64,000 nucleotides of DNA, taken from contig NZ_CP070978.1 in NCBI RefSeq assembly GCF_018417535.1, positions 2,356,001 to 2,420,000 on the forward strand, written 5' to 3'. Shown here in pieces: positions 53,493-61,116 of the stretch. The notes beneath the pieces are model-generated. The model ran no database searches. It was not told where the DNA came from and saw only the letters and a list, made by a program, of their open reading frames with translations. How positions within the stretch are numbered: position 1 is the first letter of the stretch; each line of letters starts with the position of its first letter. The position numbers were made by a program, and so were the translations under genes. The stretch is from Burkholderia pyrrocinia. GTDB taxonomy: Bacteria; Pseudomonadota; Gammaproteobacteria; Burkholderiales; Burkholderiaceae.

Positions 53493-54077
53493 TTACGCCG
53501 GCGCGATCGGAGCGTCGCGTCCGTCGATGAGCGTATCGCGTCCGGCCTCGAGGATCTCGTCGGCCAGCGCGGGATCGGTGCCGGCGATCGCGCGCGACAG
53601 CACGAGCGCGCCGACCATCTGGCTGAAGACTGCGAGCGCGTCGCGCCGCGTCTGCTCCGGCGTCGCGCCTTCGATCGCCACCATTCGTTCCAGCCGGTCG
53701 AGATACGTGGCGAGGCCGTGCGCGTAGCACGCGCGCGCCGCATCGGTCAGTCGCGGCGCATCGCCCGCGAAGCCGGACAGCGGGCACCCGGCCTCGACGT
53801 TGTCGCGATGCGCCGCCGACAGATACGACGCCACCTGAGCGGCGAGACTGTCGGCATTCGGCGAATCCGCGCGGTCCTGCATCGCCTTGTCCATCACCGC
53901 GGCGACCAGCGCATCCTTCGACTTGAAGTGGTTGTAGAAGCCGCCCTGCGTGAAGCCGGCTTCCTTCATCAGCTCCGTCAGCCCCACGGCGTCGACGCCG
54001 CGCGCGCGGAACAGCCGCTCGGCAGCCGCGACGATCGCGCTCCGGTTCTCGGCAGCCTGCTGTCTTGACACGCCCAT
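53493..54077 (-). CDS. TetR family regulator
   Basis: 194 residues. N-terminal HTH: RSAIVAAAERLFRARGVDAV, GLTELMKEAGFTQGGFYNHF, KSKDALVAAVM. The cysteine in EAGCPLSGFAGD and the ligand domain are typical of TetR proteins next to short-chain dehydrogenases. It is divergent from an SDR gene with palindromic repeats between. ATG 54077 has GGGAGG upstream. Confidence 0.9.
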   Translation of the reverse strand: MGVSRQQAAENRSAIVAAAERLFRARGVDAVGLTELMKEAGFTQGGFYNHFKSKDALVAAVMDKAMQDRADSPNADSLAAQVASYLSAAHRDNVEAGCPLSGFAGDAPRLTDAARACYAHGLATYLDRLERMVAIEGATPEQTRRDALAVFSQMVGALVLSRAIAGTDPALADEILEAGRDTLIDGRDAPIAPA

Positions 54078-54094
54078 CGATCCCTCCCTGATTC

Positions 54095-54192
54095 TGTCGA
54101 TCACGTCGATTGAAAAACACAATGTCGATCACCATTGACACGTTCGAATGGCGCGAACACAATGCACCGCAAAGACAATGGTGATCGACATT
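54095..54192. promoter_or_regulatory. TetR operator cluster
   Basis: TGTCGATCAC occurs at 54095 and 54123 and in reverse complement at 54181-54190. A perfect 17-bp inverted pair (AATGTCGATCACCATTG at 54121-54137 and its complement at 54176-54192) is separated by 38 bases. Site one itself is a dyad TGTC-N-AT-N4-AT-N-GACA (54123-54140). It lies between the TetR gene and the SDR, inside the 340-base gap 54078-54417; nothing else is evident there. Confidence 0.78.
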
Positions 54193-54417
54193 GATATCGA
54201 GTGTAGCCGACTTGGCGGGTGGTGCGAAGCCACGGCCGGAATACGGATGGAAATCGGTCAGGGTCTTTGGCGCCGCAGGGTGACGGGCAGCGGACGGCTC
54301 GCCGCCTGCCCCCGGTGGCGCAGCGATTCGGTATGCAATGGCAGCCTCGTTTTCCACCGGATCTCCCGCGCGCGACGAGCCGGCGTGCGGGCGATTCATC
54401 ATGCGAAAGGAGCGATC

Positions 54418-55122
54418 ATGAAGATCGAAGGTGCAGTCGTTTTCGTGACGGGCGCAAACCGCGGGCTCGGGCTCGAGTTTGCGAAGCAGGCGCTCGCAAG
54501 AGGGGCGCGCAAGGTCTATGCGGCGGCGCGCGATCCGGCCACCGTGACGCTGCCGGGCGTCGTGCCCGTGAAGCTCGACGTGACCGATCCGGCGGCCGTC
54601 GCCGCGGCTGCCGACGCGGCGCGCGACGTCACGCTGCTGATCAACAACGCAGGCATTGCGCGGCCCGGCAGCCTGACGGACGACGGCGCGCCCGACGCGC
54701 TGCGCGAGCACTTCGAAACGAATGTATTCGGGATGCTGGCGATGTCGCGGGCGTTTGCGGGCACCCTCGCCGGCCATGGCGGCGGCGCGATCCTGAACAT
54801 CCTGTCCGTCGCGAGCTGGGTGAACCGGCCGGTCCTGTCGGGCTACGGCGTGTCGAAATCGGCCGCATGGGCGCTGACCAACGGGCTGCGCCATTCGCTG
54901 CGCGAGCAGCACACGCAGGTCGTCGGGCTGCATGCCGGCTTCATCGATACCGACCTGACGCGCGGCTTCGACGTGCCGAAGGCAACGCCGGACGACGTCG
55001 TGCGCCAGGCCTACGACGCGATCGAAGCGGGCGCGGAGGAAGTGTCGACCGACGAGTTCACGCGGCACGTGAAGGCCACGCTGTCGGCGGGCGTCTATCT
55101 GGAGGAACCGGCGCCGCGTTGA
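54418..55122 (+). CDS. Short-chain dehydrogenase/reductase
   Basis: 234 residues, classical SDR: VFVTGANRGLGLEFAKQALA (NAD(P) loop T-G-x3-G-x-G), LLINNAGIARPGSL (N-N-A-G), ILNILSVASWVN (catalytic serine) and the Y-x3-K in GYGVSKSAAWAL. ATG 54418 has AAAGGAG seven bases upstream. Substrate not known. It is likely controlled by the divergent TetR regulator. Confidence 0.9.
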   Translation: MKIEGAVVFVTGANRGLGLEFAKQALARGARKVYAAARDPATVTLPGVVPVKLDVTDPAAVAAAADAARDVTLLINNAGIARPGSLTDDGAPDALREHFETNVFGMLAMSRAFAGTLAGHGGGAILNILSVASWVNRPVLSGYGVSKSAAWALTNGLRHSLREQHTQVVGLHAGFIDTDLTRGFDVPKATPDDVVRQAYDAIEAGAEEVSTDEFTRHVKATLSAGVYLEEPAPR

Positions 55123-55138
55123 CGCCGCCGGGAAGGTC

Positions 55139-55171
55139 GGCCCGCCGCCCGCGCTGCGCGCGCGGCGGGCC
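55139..55171. terminator. GC-rich hairpin between SDR and fabV
   Basis: Arms GGCCCGCCGC (55139-55148) and GCGGCGGGCC (55162-55171) pair perfectly with a 13-base loop, in the 55-base gap between the convergent SDR and fabV stops. No T tract follows, so function as a terminator is only probable. Confidence 0.5.
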
Positions 55172-55177
55172 GCGCCG

Positions 55178-56380
55178 TCAGGCCGTGGTGTCGATGGTGC
55201 CCGGGATCTTCACGTCCGGGTTCACGTCCGCGTCGTAGTCGACGCCGGCGATCTCGAAGCCGAACAGCCGCAGGAAGTCGGTCTTGTAGCCAGCGAAGTC
55301 GGTCAGCTCGTACAGGTTCTCGTTCGTCACCTGGTCCCACAGCGCGATGACCTTCGCCTGCACCTGCGGATCGAGTTCCTTGTAGTCCGCGCGCAGGCGG
55401 CCTTCATCGTCGACGTGCGGCGTCGTGCCGTACAGACTGTCCTTGAAGAGCCCGTATACCTGCTCGATGCAGCCTTCGTGCGTGCCGGTTTCCTTCATCA
55501 CCTTGAACAGCAGCGACAGGTACAGCGGCATCATCGGGATCGCCGAGCTCGCCTGCGTGACGACGGCCTTCAGCACCGACACGCGCGCATCGCCGCCGTG
55601 CGCGGCCAGCTTTTCACGGATCGACAGCACCTTCTTGTCGAGATCCTTCTTCGCTTCGCCGATCGAGCCGTTCCAGTAGATGTCGTGCGTGATCTGCTCG
55701 CCGAGATACGTGAACGCGGTCGTCTTCGCGCCGTCGGCCAGCACGCCGGCTTCATCGAGCGCGTCGAGCCACATCTGCCAGTCCTCGCCGCCCATCACGG
55801 CGACGGTGCCGTCGATCTCTTCCTGCGTCGCCGGTTCGAGCGCGACTTCGCGGATCACTTCCTTGTCGGTGTCGAGGCCGCGGAACGTGACCGGCTTGCC
55901 GATCGGCTTGAGCGTCGAGCTGATGGTTTCGCCCGTCTTCGGGTGCGTGCGGCGCGGTGCCGCGAGGCTGTAGACGACGAGATCGACCTTGCCGAGATCC
56001 TGCTTGATGGTGTCGATCGTGACCTGCTTGACCTTGTCGGAGAATGCGTCGCCGTTGATGCTGCGCGCATACAGCCCCTTTTCCGCCGCGAATTTCTCGA
56101 ACGCGGCGCTGTTGTACCAGCCGGCCGTGCCGGGCTTCGATTCGCTGCCGGCGCGCTCGAAGAACACGCCGAGCGTGTCCGCGCCCGAGCCGAATGCGGC
56201 CGAGATCCGGGCGGCGAGGCCGTAGCCGGTCGACGCGCCGATCACGAGCACCTTCTTCGGGCCGTTGGCGATCGGGCCGTGCGAAGTCACGTAGTCGATC
56301 TGTTCCTTGACGTTGGCTTCGCAGCCGACGGGATGAGTCGTCACGCAGATGAAGCCACGCACGCGCGGTTTGATGATCAT
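55178..56380 (-). CDS. fabV: Enoyl-ACP reductase FabV (trans-2-enoyl-CoA reductase)
   Basis: 400-residue NADH-dependent enoyl reductase of the last fatty-acid elongation step, known to resist triclosan. [20 protein letters not shown] at the start and [20 protein letters not shown] (cofactor loop) are diagnostic. The catalytic Y-x8-K is in [10 protein letters not shown]. Full length. GGAG lies ten bases before ATG 56380. A hairpin interpreted as the left end of the TnpB element begins just 20 bases before the start, so the native promoter may be displaced. Confidence 0.95.
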   Translation of the reverse strand: MIIKPRVRGFICVTTHPVGCEANVKEQIDYVTSHGPIANGPKKVLVIGASTGYGLAARISAAFGSGADTLGVFFERAGSESKPGTAGWYNSAAFEKFAAEKGLYARSINGDAFSDKVKQVTIDTIKQDLGKVDLVVYSLAAPRRTHPKTGETISSTLKPIGKPVTFRGLDTDKEVIREVALEPATQEEIDGTVAVMGGEDWQMWLDALDEAGVLADGAKTTAFTYLGEQITHDIYWNGSIGEAKKDLDKKVLSIREKLAAHGGDARVSVLKAVVTQASSAIPMMPLYLSLLFKVMKETGTHEGCIEQVYGLFKDSLYGTTPHVDDEGRLRADYKELDPQVQAKVIALWDQVTNENLYELTDFAGYKTDFLRLFGFEIAGVDYDADVNPDVKIPGTIDTTA

Positions 56381-56400
56381 CAGAATTTGCTCCGAGAAAC

Positions 56401-56418
56401 CCCGCCATTGATGGCGGG
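56401..56418. repeat. Left-end hairpin of the TnpB element
   Basis: CCCGCCATTGATGGCGGG, 8-bp arms around TG. It matches the subterminal hairpin expected at the left end of IS200/IS605-type elements, and alternatively could be a leader hairpin of fabV, whose ATG is 20 bases away. Confidence 0.55.
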
Positions 56419-56472
56419 AAGGAAAGGAATGCTGTTGACAGGCAGCTTCTTCCACAGTTTAGGATCACCGGT

Positions 56473-57603
56473 ATGATTCTTGTCTACCGCTACCGGGTGA
56501 AGTCGCTCAACGGACTGCTTAACAAGCAGAGCCGTGCGGTGAACTACGTCTGGAACTTCTGCAACGACACGCAGAAGCACGCGCTCAAGTGGAGCAAGAA
56601 ATGGCCGACCGGCTTTGACCTGAACGTGCTGACCACCGGCAGCAGCAAGGAGCTTGGTATCCACTCCGGTACCATCAACGCAACCTGCGAGCAATACGCG
56701 AAGTCGCGCAGCCAGCGTCGGCGGCCTTACTTGCGCTATCGCGGCACGAAATCGCTCGGCTGGGTACCGCTGAAGGGGCGTGATCTGAAACGCGAGGGAT
56801 ACGCGTTTCGTTTCGCCGGCAATACCTTTCGCGTGTTCAACAGCCGGCCGCTTCCCGAAGGCAAGATCAAGGACGGAACCAACTTTGCGCAGGATGCGCG
56901 GGGCAACTGGTTCCTGAATATCGTGATCGAGATGCCCGATGTTCCAGTCCGACCGATCCGTTCCGGCATCGGTATCGATCTCGGTCTGAAAGACTTCGCC
57001 ACACTTTCGACCGGCGAGAAGGTGCCCAACGACCGGTTCAGCCGGCGCGCGGCCGAAAAGCTGGCGAAAGCCCAACGGGCGCGAAAGCACAAGCGCCATA
57101 TCGCGAAACTGCATGCGAAGGTGGCGCATGTGCGCGCCGATTTCCAGCACAAGCTCGCGCTCGATTTGGTACGACGCTTCGATTACATCGCGGTCGGCAA
57201 CGTGTCGGCCGTGAAACTCGCCGGAACCAGGATGGCAAAGAGCATCTACGACGCATCCTGGTCGTCCTTCCGAAACAAGCTCCGTTACAAGGCGATGGCG
57301 CACGGGGTCACGTTCGAGGAAATCGACGAAAGCGGTTCTACCCAGTCCTGTTCGTCGTGCGGTTCGAAAGACAGCACGACGCGGCCGAAAGGTATCGCGG
57401 GGCTGCGAATAAGGGAGTGGACCTGCAGTGACTGCGGTGTCTTGCATGATCGAGATACCAATGCTGCGTTGAACATTCTCCGATGCGGACGTGCATCGCC
57501 AGGTGTGGAAATCCTCCGCCTTCAGGCGTGGGAGGACGTCAAGGAAACCTCTTGTCAGAAAGGCGCGGGCGGTCTGAAATCGGAAAAATCCCGCGCATTG
57601 TAA
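56473..57603 (+). CDS. tnpB: TnpB RNA-guided nuclease with altered RuvC-II site
   Basis: 376 residues. TnpB proteins use an omega RNA from the right end of the element to cut DNA. RuvC-I aspartate D169 (GIDLGLKDFA), zinc ribbon C293/C296 and C318/C321 (CSSCG, CSDCG), and RuvC-III D328 (HDRDTNAALN) are present. At RuvC-II, where most TnpBs have I-E-D-L, it reads YIAVGNVSA with G242. Acidic residues follow in FEEIDES (282-287). The last 20 codons run past the inferred right end (EDVK onward), as in related copies. Confidence 0.88.
   Translation: MILVYRYRVKSLNGLLNKQSRAVNYVWNFCNDTQKHALKWSKKWPTGFDLNVLTTGSSKELGIHSGTINATCEQYAKSRSQRRRPYLRYRGTKSLGWVPLKGRDLKREGYAFRFAGNTFRVFNSRPLPEGKIKDGTNFAQDARGNWFLNIVIEMPDVPVRPIRSGIGIDLGLKDFATLSTGEKVPNDRFSRRAAEKLAKAQRARKHKRHIAKLHAKVAHVRADFQHKLALDLVRRFDYIAVGNVSAVKLAGTRMAKSIYDASWSSFRNKLRYKAMAHGVTFEEIDESGSTQSCSSCGSKDSTTRPKGIAGLRIREWTCSDCGVLHDRDTNAALNILRCGRASPGVEILRLQAWEDVKETSCQKGAGGLKSEKSRAL
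57440..57542 (+). ncRNA. Predicted omega (re)RNA at the right end of the TnpB element
   Basis: TnpB guide RNAs come from the 3' end of tnpB through the right end; here that would be roughly 57440-57542, ending with the hairpin and GACGTCAA. The guide would be the adjacent host sequence from 57543. The 5' boundary is not visible and expression is inferred from the family. Confidence 0.4.
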
Positions 57604-57699
57604 TGGAAGCGGGCGGGCACGGCGGGAAAGGCGGGGGCGACGGCGGCCGCAATTGCCTGGGGTCGGACCACGAGGGCAGCGATTCTCGTTGCATCATTT

Positions 57700-57719
57700 A
57701 TTTCTCTCTTGACAGAAAT
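57700..57719. promoter_or_regulatory. Palindrome before the GbsR-like gene
   Basis: ATTTCTCTCTTGACAGAAAT: arms ATTTCTCT and ACAGAAAT with one mismatch, spacer CTTG. It matches the palindrome at 58326-58345, and covers TTGACA, a possible -35 element. Probable binding site of the regulator that follows. Confidence 0.75.
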
Positions 57720-57726
57720 AACTGAA

Positions 57727-58278
57727 ATGAATAAATTTCCCGACATGGAACTCACACCGATTGCCGAACGATTCATTCTCCACTGGGGCGAAATGGGCTC
57801 GCGGTGGGGCGTCAACCGAACCGTCTCGCAGATCCACGCGCTGCTCTACCTGGCCGGCCGGCCGGTCGCGGCCGACGAGATCGCCGAGACGCTCGACGTC
57901 GCGCGCTCCAACGTCAGCACGAGCCTGAAGGAGCTGCAGGCGTGGCGACTCGCGAAGGTCGTGCATGTGCTCGGCGACCGCCGCGACCATTTCGAGACGT
58001 CGACCGACATCTGGGAACTGTTCAAGCTGATCGTCGAAGGGCGGCGGCAGCGCGAGATCGAGCCGACGCTCACGGTGCTGCGCGATTGCCTGACGAGCCC
58101 GGAGATCGCCAACGAGAGCCGCGAGACCGAACAGCGCATCCGCGACACGCTGCAGTTCGTCGAGACGCTCACGACCTGGTCGGACGAGATGCTGCGGCTC
58201 AAGCCCGACACGCTGATGAAGGCGCTCGGCATCGGCGCGAAGATCAGCCAGACGGTCAGGCGCAAGCCGTCGAAGTAA
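57727..58278 (+). CDS. GbsR/MarR-type transcriptional regulator
   Basis: 183 residues from ATG 57727 (MNKFPDMELTPIAERFILHW); a TTG at 57709 overlaps the operator and is rejected. The winged HTH is VSQIHALLYLAGRPVAADEI, AETLDVARSNVSTSLKELQA, then wing VVHVLGDRRDHFETSTD as in GbsR proteins. The C-terminus is helical and dimerising. It precedes a four-gene membrane/redox operon, and the same 20-bp palindrome lies before itself and the operon, so it very likely autoregulates and controls the operon. Confidence 0.87.
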   Translation: MNKFPDMELTPIAERFILHWGEMGSRWGVNRTVSQIHALLYLAGRPVAADEIAETLDVARSNVSTSLKELQAWRLAKVVHVLGDRRDHFETSTDIWELFKLIVEGRRQREIEPTLTVLRDCLTSPEIANESRETEQRIRDTLQFVETLTTWSDEMLRLKPDTLMKALGIGAKISQTVRRKPSK

Positions 58279-58325
58279 GCGGTAACGGAAGTGCGGGCAG
58301 GCAGCCCGCTTTTTTCGGAATTGAT

Positions 58326-58345
58326 ATTTCTGTCGTTACAGAAAT
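58326..58345. promoter_or_regulatory. Palindrome before the SDR-DoxX operon
   Basis: ATTTCTGTCGTTACAGAAAT: perfect 8-bp arms around CGTT, 22 bases before the downstream start. Shared with 57700-57719, including the following AACTG. Strong candidate operator for the GbsR-like protein. Confidence 0.8.
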
Positions 58346-58366
58346 AACTGTAAATAGAGGATGAAA

Positions 58367-59686
58367 ATGAACGCAGTCTTGCCGTCGGCCGGCCAGAGCG
58401 GCTGTACCGGGGAACGCAGCATGACCGTCCTCGTCTGCGGCGCGAACGGCTTCATCGGGCGGGCACTGTGCGCGCAGCTCGAGGCCGGCGGCCATCGCGT
58501 GCTGCGCGGCGTGCGCGATGCGGCCGGCCCGCGCGACGTCGCGATCGACTTCGCGAAGGACGTCGATCCCGCAGCGTGGCTGGCGCGGCTGGAAGGCGTC
58601 GACGTCGTGATCAATGCGGTCGGCATCCTCGGCGATCGACGCGGCGCGACGCTCGATGCCGTACATCGCGCCGCGCCGTGCGCGCTCTTCACCGCTTGCT
58701 GCCGCGCGCGTGTGCGGCGCGTGATCCAGATCTCGGCGCTGGGTGTCGAGCGTGGCGATACGCGGTACTTCGCGAGCAAGCACGCAGCCGATCGCTTCCT
58801 GCAGACGCTGCCGATCGACTCCCGGATCGTGCGTCCCGCGCTCGTCTACGGGGCGGCCGGCACGTCGGCGCGGTTTTTCCGGATGCTTGCGAGCCTGCCC
58901 GTGCATGCCCTGCCGGCGGGCGGCCATCAGCGGCTGCGTCCCGTGCACGTCGACGATCTCGCCGAACTCGTCGCGCGGCTCGTCGCGCAGTCGTTCGATT
59001 CGCCGGCGGCCGGCAGCGCGGTGATCGACGTGGTCGGCAACGACGAAGTCGAATACCGCGAGATGCTGGCCCGCTACCGCGCCGCGCTGGGTTTTCCGCC
59101 GGCCGCCGGCGTGACGCTGCCGGGCCCGCTGGTCGGCGCGGCGGCCGCGCTGCTCGGCACGCTGCCGGGCGCGATGTTGACGCGCGACACGTGGACGATG
59201 CTGCGCGGCGGAAACACCGGCGATCCGGCGGCTGCCACGGCCGTGCTCGGCCGGCCGCCACGCGGCATCGATGGTTTCATCGGCGCGGACGCGGCCGCGC
59301 TGCGTCGCGACGCGCTTGCGATGTGGCGGCGCCCGTTGCTGCTGGGTGCGCTCGCGATCGTGTGGATCTGGACGGCCATCGCAAGCGCGTTCATCCATCC
59401 GCTGCACGCGAGCCTCGCACTGCTCGCGCATGCGCACCTGACGGGGCTGCCTGCGTTGGTCGCGCTCTACGCGGCAAGCGCGCTGGACTTCGCGTTCGGC
59501 ATCGCGACCGTCGCCGCGCCGTCGCGCCGCCTGTGGGCCGCGCAAGCCGCGCTGATCGTCGCGTATTCGGCCGTCATCGCGGTCACGATGCCGGGCCTGC
59601 TGGCCGAACCGTTCGGCCCGGTGCTCAAGAACGTGCCGATTCTCGCGATCCTGTTGATCCTGTTTTCAGAAGAAGAGCACGCATGA
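58367..59686 (+). CDS. NAD(P)-binding SDR epimerase fused to a DoxX-like membrane domain
   Basis: About 439 residues. N-terminal Rossmann fold: TVLVCGANGFIGRALCAQLE, DVVINAVGILGDRRG, Y-x3-K in TRYFASKHAAD. C-terminal part (about 310-430) has four membrane helices, LLLGALAIVWIWTAIASAFI, ASLALLAHAHLTGLPALVAL, YAASALDFAFGIATVA, and ALIVAYSAVIAVTMPGLL, like DoxX. Start uncertain: 58361, 58367 (GAGG six bases before) and 58421 (GGGGAA) are possible. Its stop overlaps the next ATG by four bases. Substrate unknown. Confidence 0.85.
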   Translation: MNAVLPSAGQSGCTGERSMTVLVCGANGFIGRALCAQLEAGGHRVLRGVRDAAGPRDVAIDFAKDVDPAAWLARLEGVDVVINAVGILGDRRGATLDAVHRAAPCALFTACCRARVRRVIQISALGVERGDTRYFASKHAADRFLQTLPIDSRIVRPALVYGAAGTSARFFRMLASLPVHALPAGGHQRLRPVHVDDLAELVARLVAQSFDSPAAGSAVIDVVGNDEVEYREMLARYRAALGFPPAAGVTLPGPLVGAAAALLGTLPGAMLTRDTWTMLRGGNTGDPAAATAVLGRPPRGIDGFIGADAAALRRDALAMWRRPLLLGALAIVWIWTAIASAFIHPLHASLALLAHAHLTGLPALVALYAASALDFAFGIATVAAPSRRLWAAQAALIVAYSAVIAVTMPGLLAEPFGPVLKNVPILAILLILFSEEEHA

Positions 59687-60153
59687 ATACCTATCTCGTC
59701 GTCAAGGCGCTGCATATCCTGTCCTCGGTGCTGCTGGTCGGCACGGGGTTCGGCACCGCGTTCTACCTGTTCTTCGCGAACCGCACGCGGTCGGTGCCCG
59801 CGATCGCGGCCGTGTCGCGACTCGTGGTGCGCGCGGACTGGTGGTTCACGACGCCGGCCGTGCTCTTCCAGCCGGCATCCGGGCTGTGGCTCGCGCACAC
59901 GGCCGGCTGGCCGTGGCATACGCCGTGGCTCGTCGCGTCGATCGTGCTGTACGCGGTCGCGGGCGCGTGCTGGCTGCCGGTCGTGTGGCTGCAGGTCGAA
60001 CTCGCCGCGATGGCGAAGCTCGCTCACGTGAACGGCGACGCCGCATTGCCGGAACGCTACTGGCGCTATGCGAAGCGCTGGGAACTGCTCGGCTACCCGG
60101 CGTTCTTCGCGATGCTGTCCGTCTACTTCCTGATGGTGCTCAAGCCGATGTAA
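59683..60153 (+). CDS. DUF2269 family membrane protein
   Basis: 156 residues in four helices: YLVVKALHILSSVLLVGTGF, FTTPAVLFQPASGLWLAHTA, LVASIVLYAVAGACWLPVVW, LLGYPAFFAMLSVYFLMVLK. The His in the first helix (LHILSS) and Phe/Trp-rich helix 2 match DUF2269. ATGA overlap with the preceding gene shows translational coupling. Function unknown; the topology suggests a small membrane cytochrome-like or quinone-interacting protein, which is inference. Confidence 0.87.
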   Translation: MNTYLVVKALHILSSVLLVGTGFGTAFYLFFANRTRSVPAIAAVSRLVVRADWWFTTPAVLFQPASGLWLAHTAGWPWHTPWLVASIVLYAVAGACWLPVVWLQVELAAMAKLAHVNGDAALPERYWRYAKRWELLGYPAFFAMLSVYFLMVLKPM

Positions 60154-60246
60154 ACGCGTTGTCTCCGCACGGGAGCGGCGGCAACGCGCACCTGAACGCA
60201 GTCGATCGATTCACGATGCTTGCGATAAAAAGAAGGAGTGCGAAGC

Positions 60247-61116
60247 ATGGACTCAAATGAATTGGTACTGTACTTCGACGGACGGTGTCCGTTGTGCGTC
60301 GCGGAAATACGGCGTCTCGGGGCCTGGAATACGCGACACCGGCTGGCGTTCGTCGATATCGCCGAGCCGGGTTTCGATCCCGCGCCGCTGGGTGTCGACC
60401 TGCCCGCGCTGAATCGCGAACTGCACGCGCGCCTGCCCGACGGACGCATGCTGACCGGCATGGACAGCATCCTGGCCGCCTATACGCTGGTCGGGCGCCG
60501 CTGGCTTGTCTGGCCGCTTCGCGTGCAGGCGATGCGCGACGCACTTGCGCCGCTGTATCGCCGCTTCGCACGCAACCGGCATGCGGTTTCGCGCTGGCTC
60601 GGCTATCACGCCGAAGCGCACTGCGACGGGCCGGCGTGCGGTATCGGCAAGGCCGCCGAAAGCACGCCGGCGGATCGCCCTGCGCGCGATGACATGCGCC
60701 GCATCGTAGTGAGCTGGATGTATGGCGCGGCGATCGTGCATCTGCTCGTCGGCGTGGCCGTTCCGTGGCTCGCCGGTGCACCGTTCGTCGATGCGTATCA
60801 CCGCGGCATCGAGCTGCATTTCTGGGCGGGCGCGGCACCGGAGCAGGCGCGTGCCCAGCAGATATGGTGGATGTCGCTGATCGGCGCGACGGTGCAGTGC
60901 GCGTCGGTCTGGATGCTCGCGCTCGTCCACCTCGGCAACCGGTTGCGGAAGCGGGACGTGTGGGGATGGCTGTTGGCCGGCCTGCTGGTCTGGGCGCCGC
61001 AGGACATGCTGTTTTCATTGCAGGCCCATGTACGGGGCCACGTGGCGATCGACGCGGCGGCACTCGTCGCGATGGTTCCGCCGCTTGTCTGGCTGTGGAG
61101 GAGGGATACCGTATGA
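60247..61116 (+). CDS. DCC1-like thiol-disulfide protein fused to membrane helices
   Basis: 289 residues. N-terminal DCC domain (DUF393): LVLYFDGRCPLCVAEIRRLG with the CPLC pair, LAFVDIAEPGFD, LTGMDSILAAYTLVGRRWLV. C-terminal half has helices VVSWMYGAAIVHLLVGVAVP, WWMSLIGATVQCASVWMLAL, and LLAGLLVWAPQDMLFSL. ATG 60247 has AAGGAG upstream. It is separated from DUF2269 by 93 bases and overlaps the next gene by four (ATGA). Likely a membrane-tethered dithiol oxidoreductase. Confidence 0.87.
   Translation: MDSNELVLYFDGRCPLCVAEIRRLGAWNTRHRLAFVDIAEPGFDPAPLGVDLPALNRELHARLPDGRMLTGMDSILAAYTLVGRRWLVWPLRVQAMRDALAPLYRRFARNRHAVSRWLGYHAEAHCDGPACGIGKAAESTPADRPARDDMRRIVVSWMYGAAIVHLLVGVAVPWLAGAPFVDAYHRGIELHFWAGAAPEQARAQQIWWMSLIGATVQCASVWMLALVHLGNRLRKRDVWGWLLAGLLVWAPQDMLFSLQAHVRGHVAIDAAALVAMVPPLVWLWRRDTV

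Larger units (their letters stand above)
56393..57542 (+). mobile_element. IS200/IS605-superfamily element of IS1341 type (tnpB only)
   Basis: Boundaries inferred. Left end: AAACCCCGCC...GGCGGG hairpin, with the perfect dyad CCCGCCAT-TG-ATGGCGGG at 56401-56418. Right end: hairpin AATCCTCCGCC...GTGGGAGG followed by GACGTCAA, about 57510-57542, the typical right-end form of this group. No TnpA (Y1 transposase) gene is present, so movement would depend on a helper. It sits directly before fabV. Confidence 0.6.

Noticed and set aside
53346..54068. Basic K/R-repeat protein encoded across the 9-bp satellite
   Set aside because: The frame overlaps the peptidase-like gene and is antisense to the TetR gene; the K-R-R repeats come from reading the satellite.
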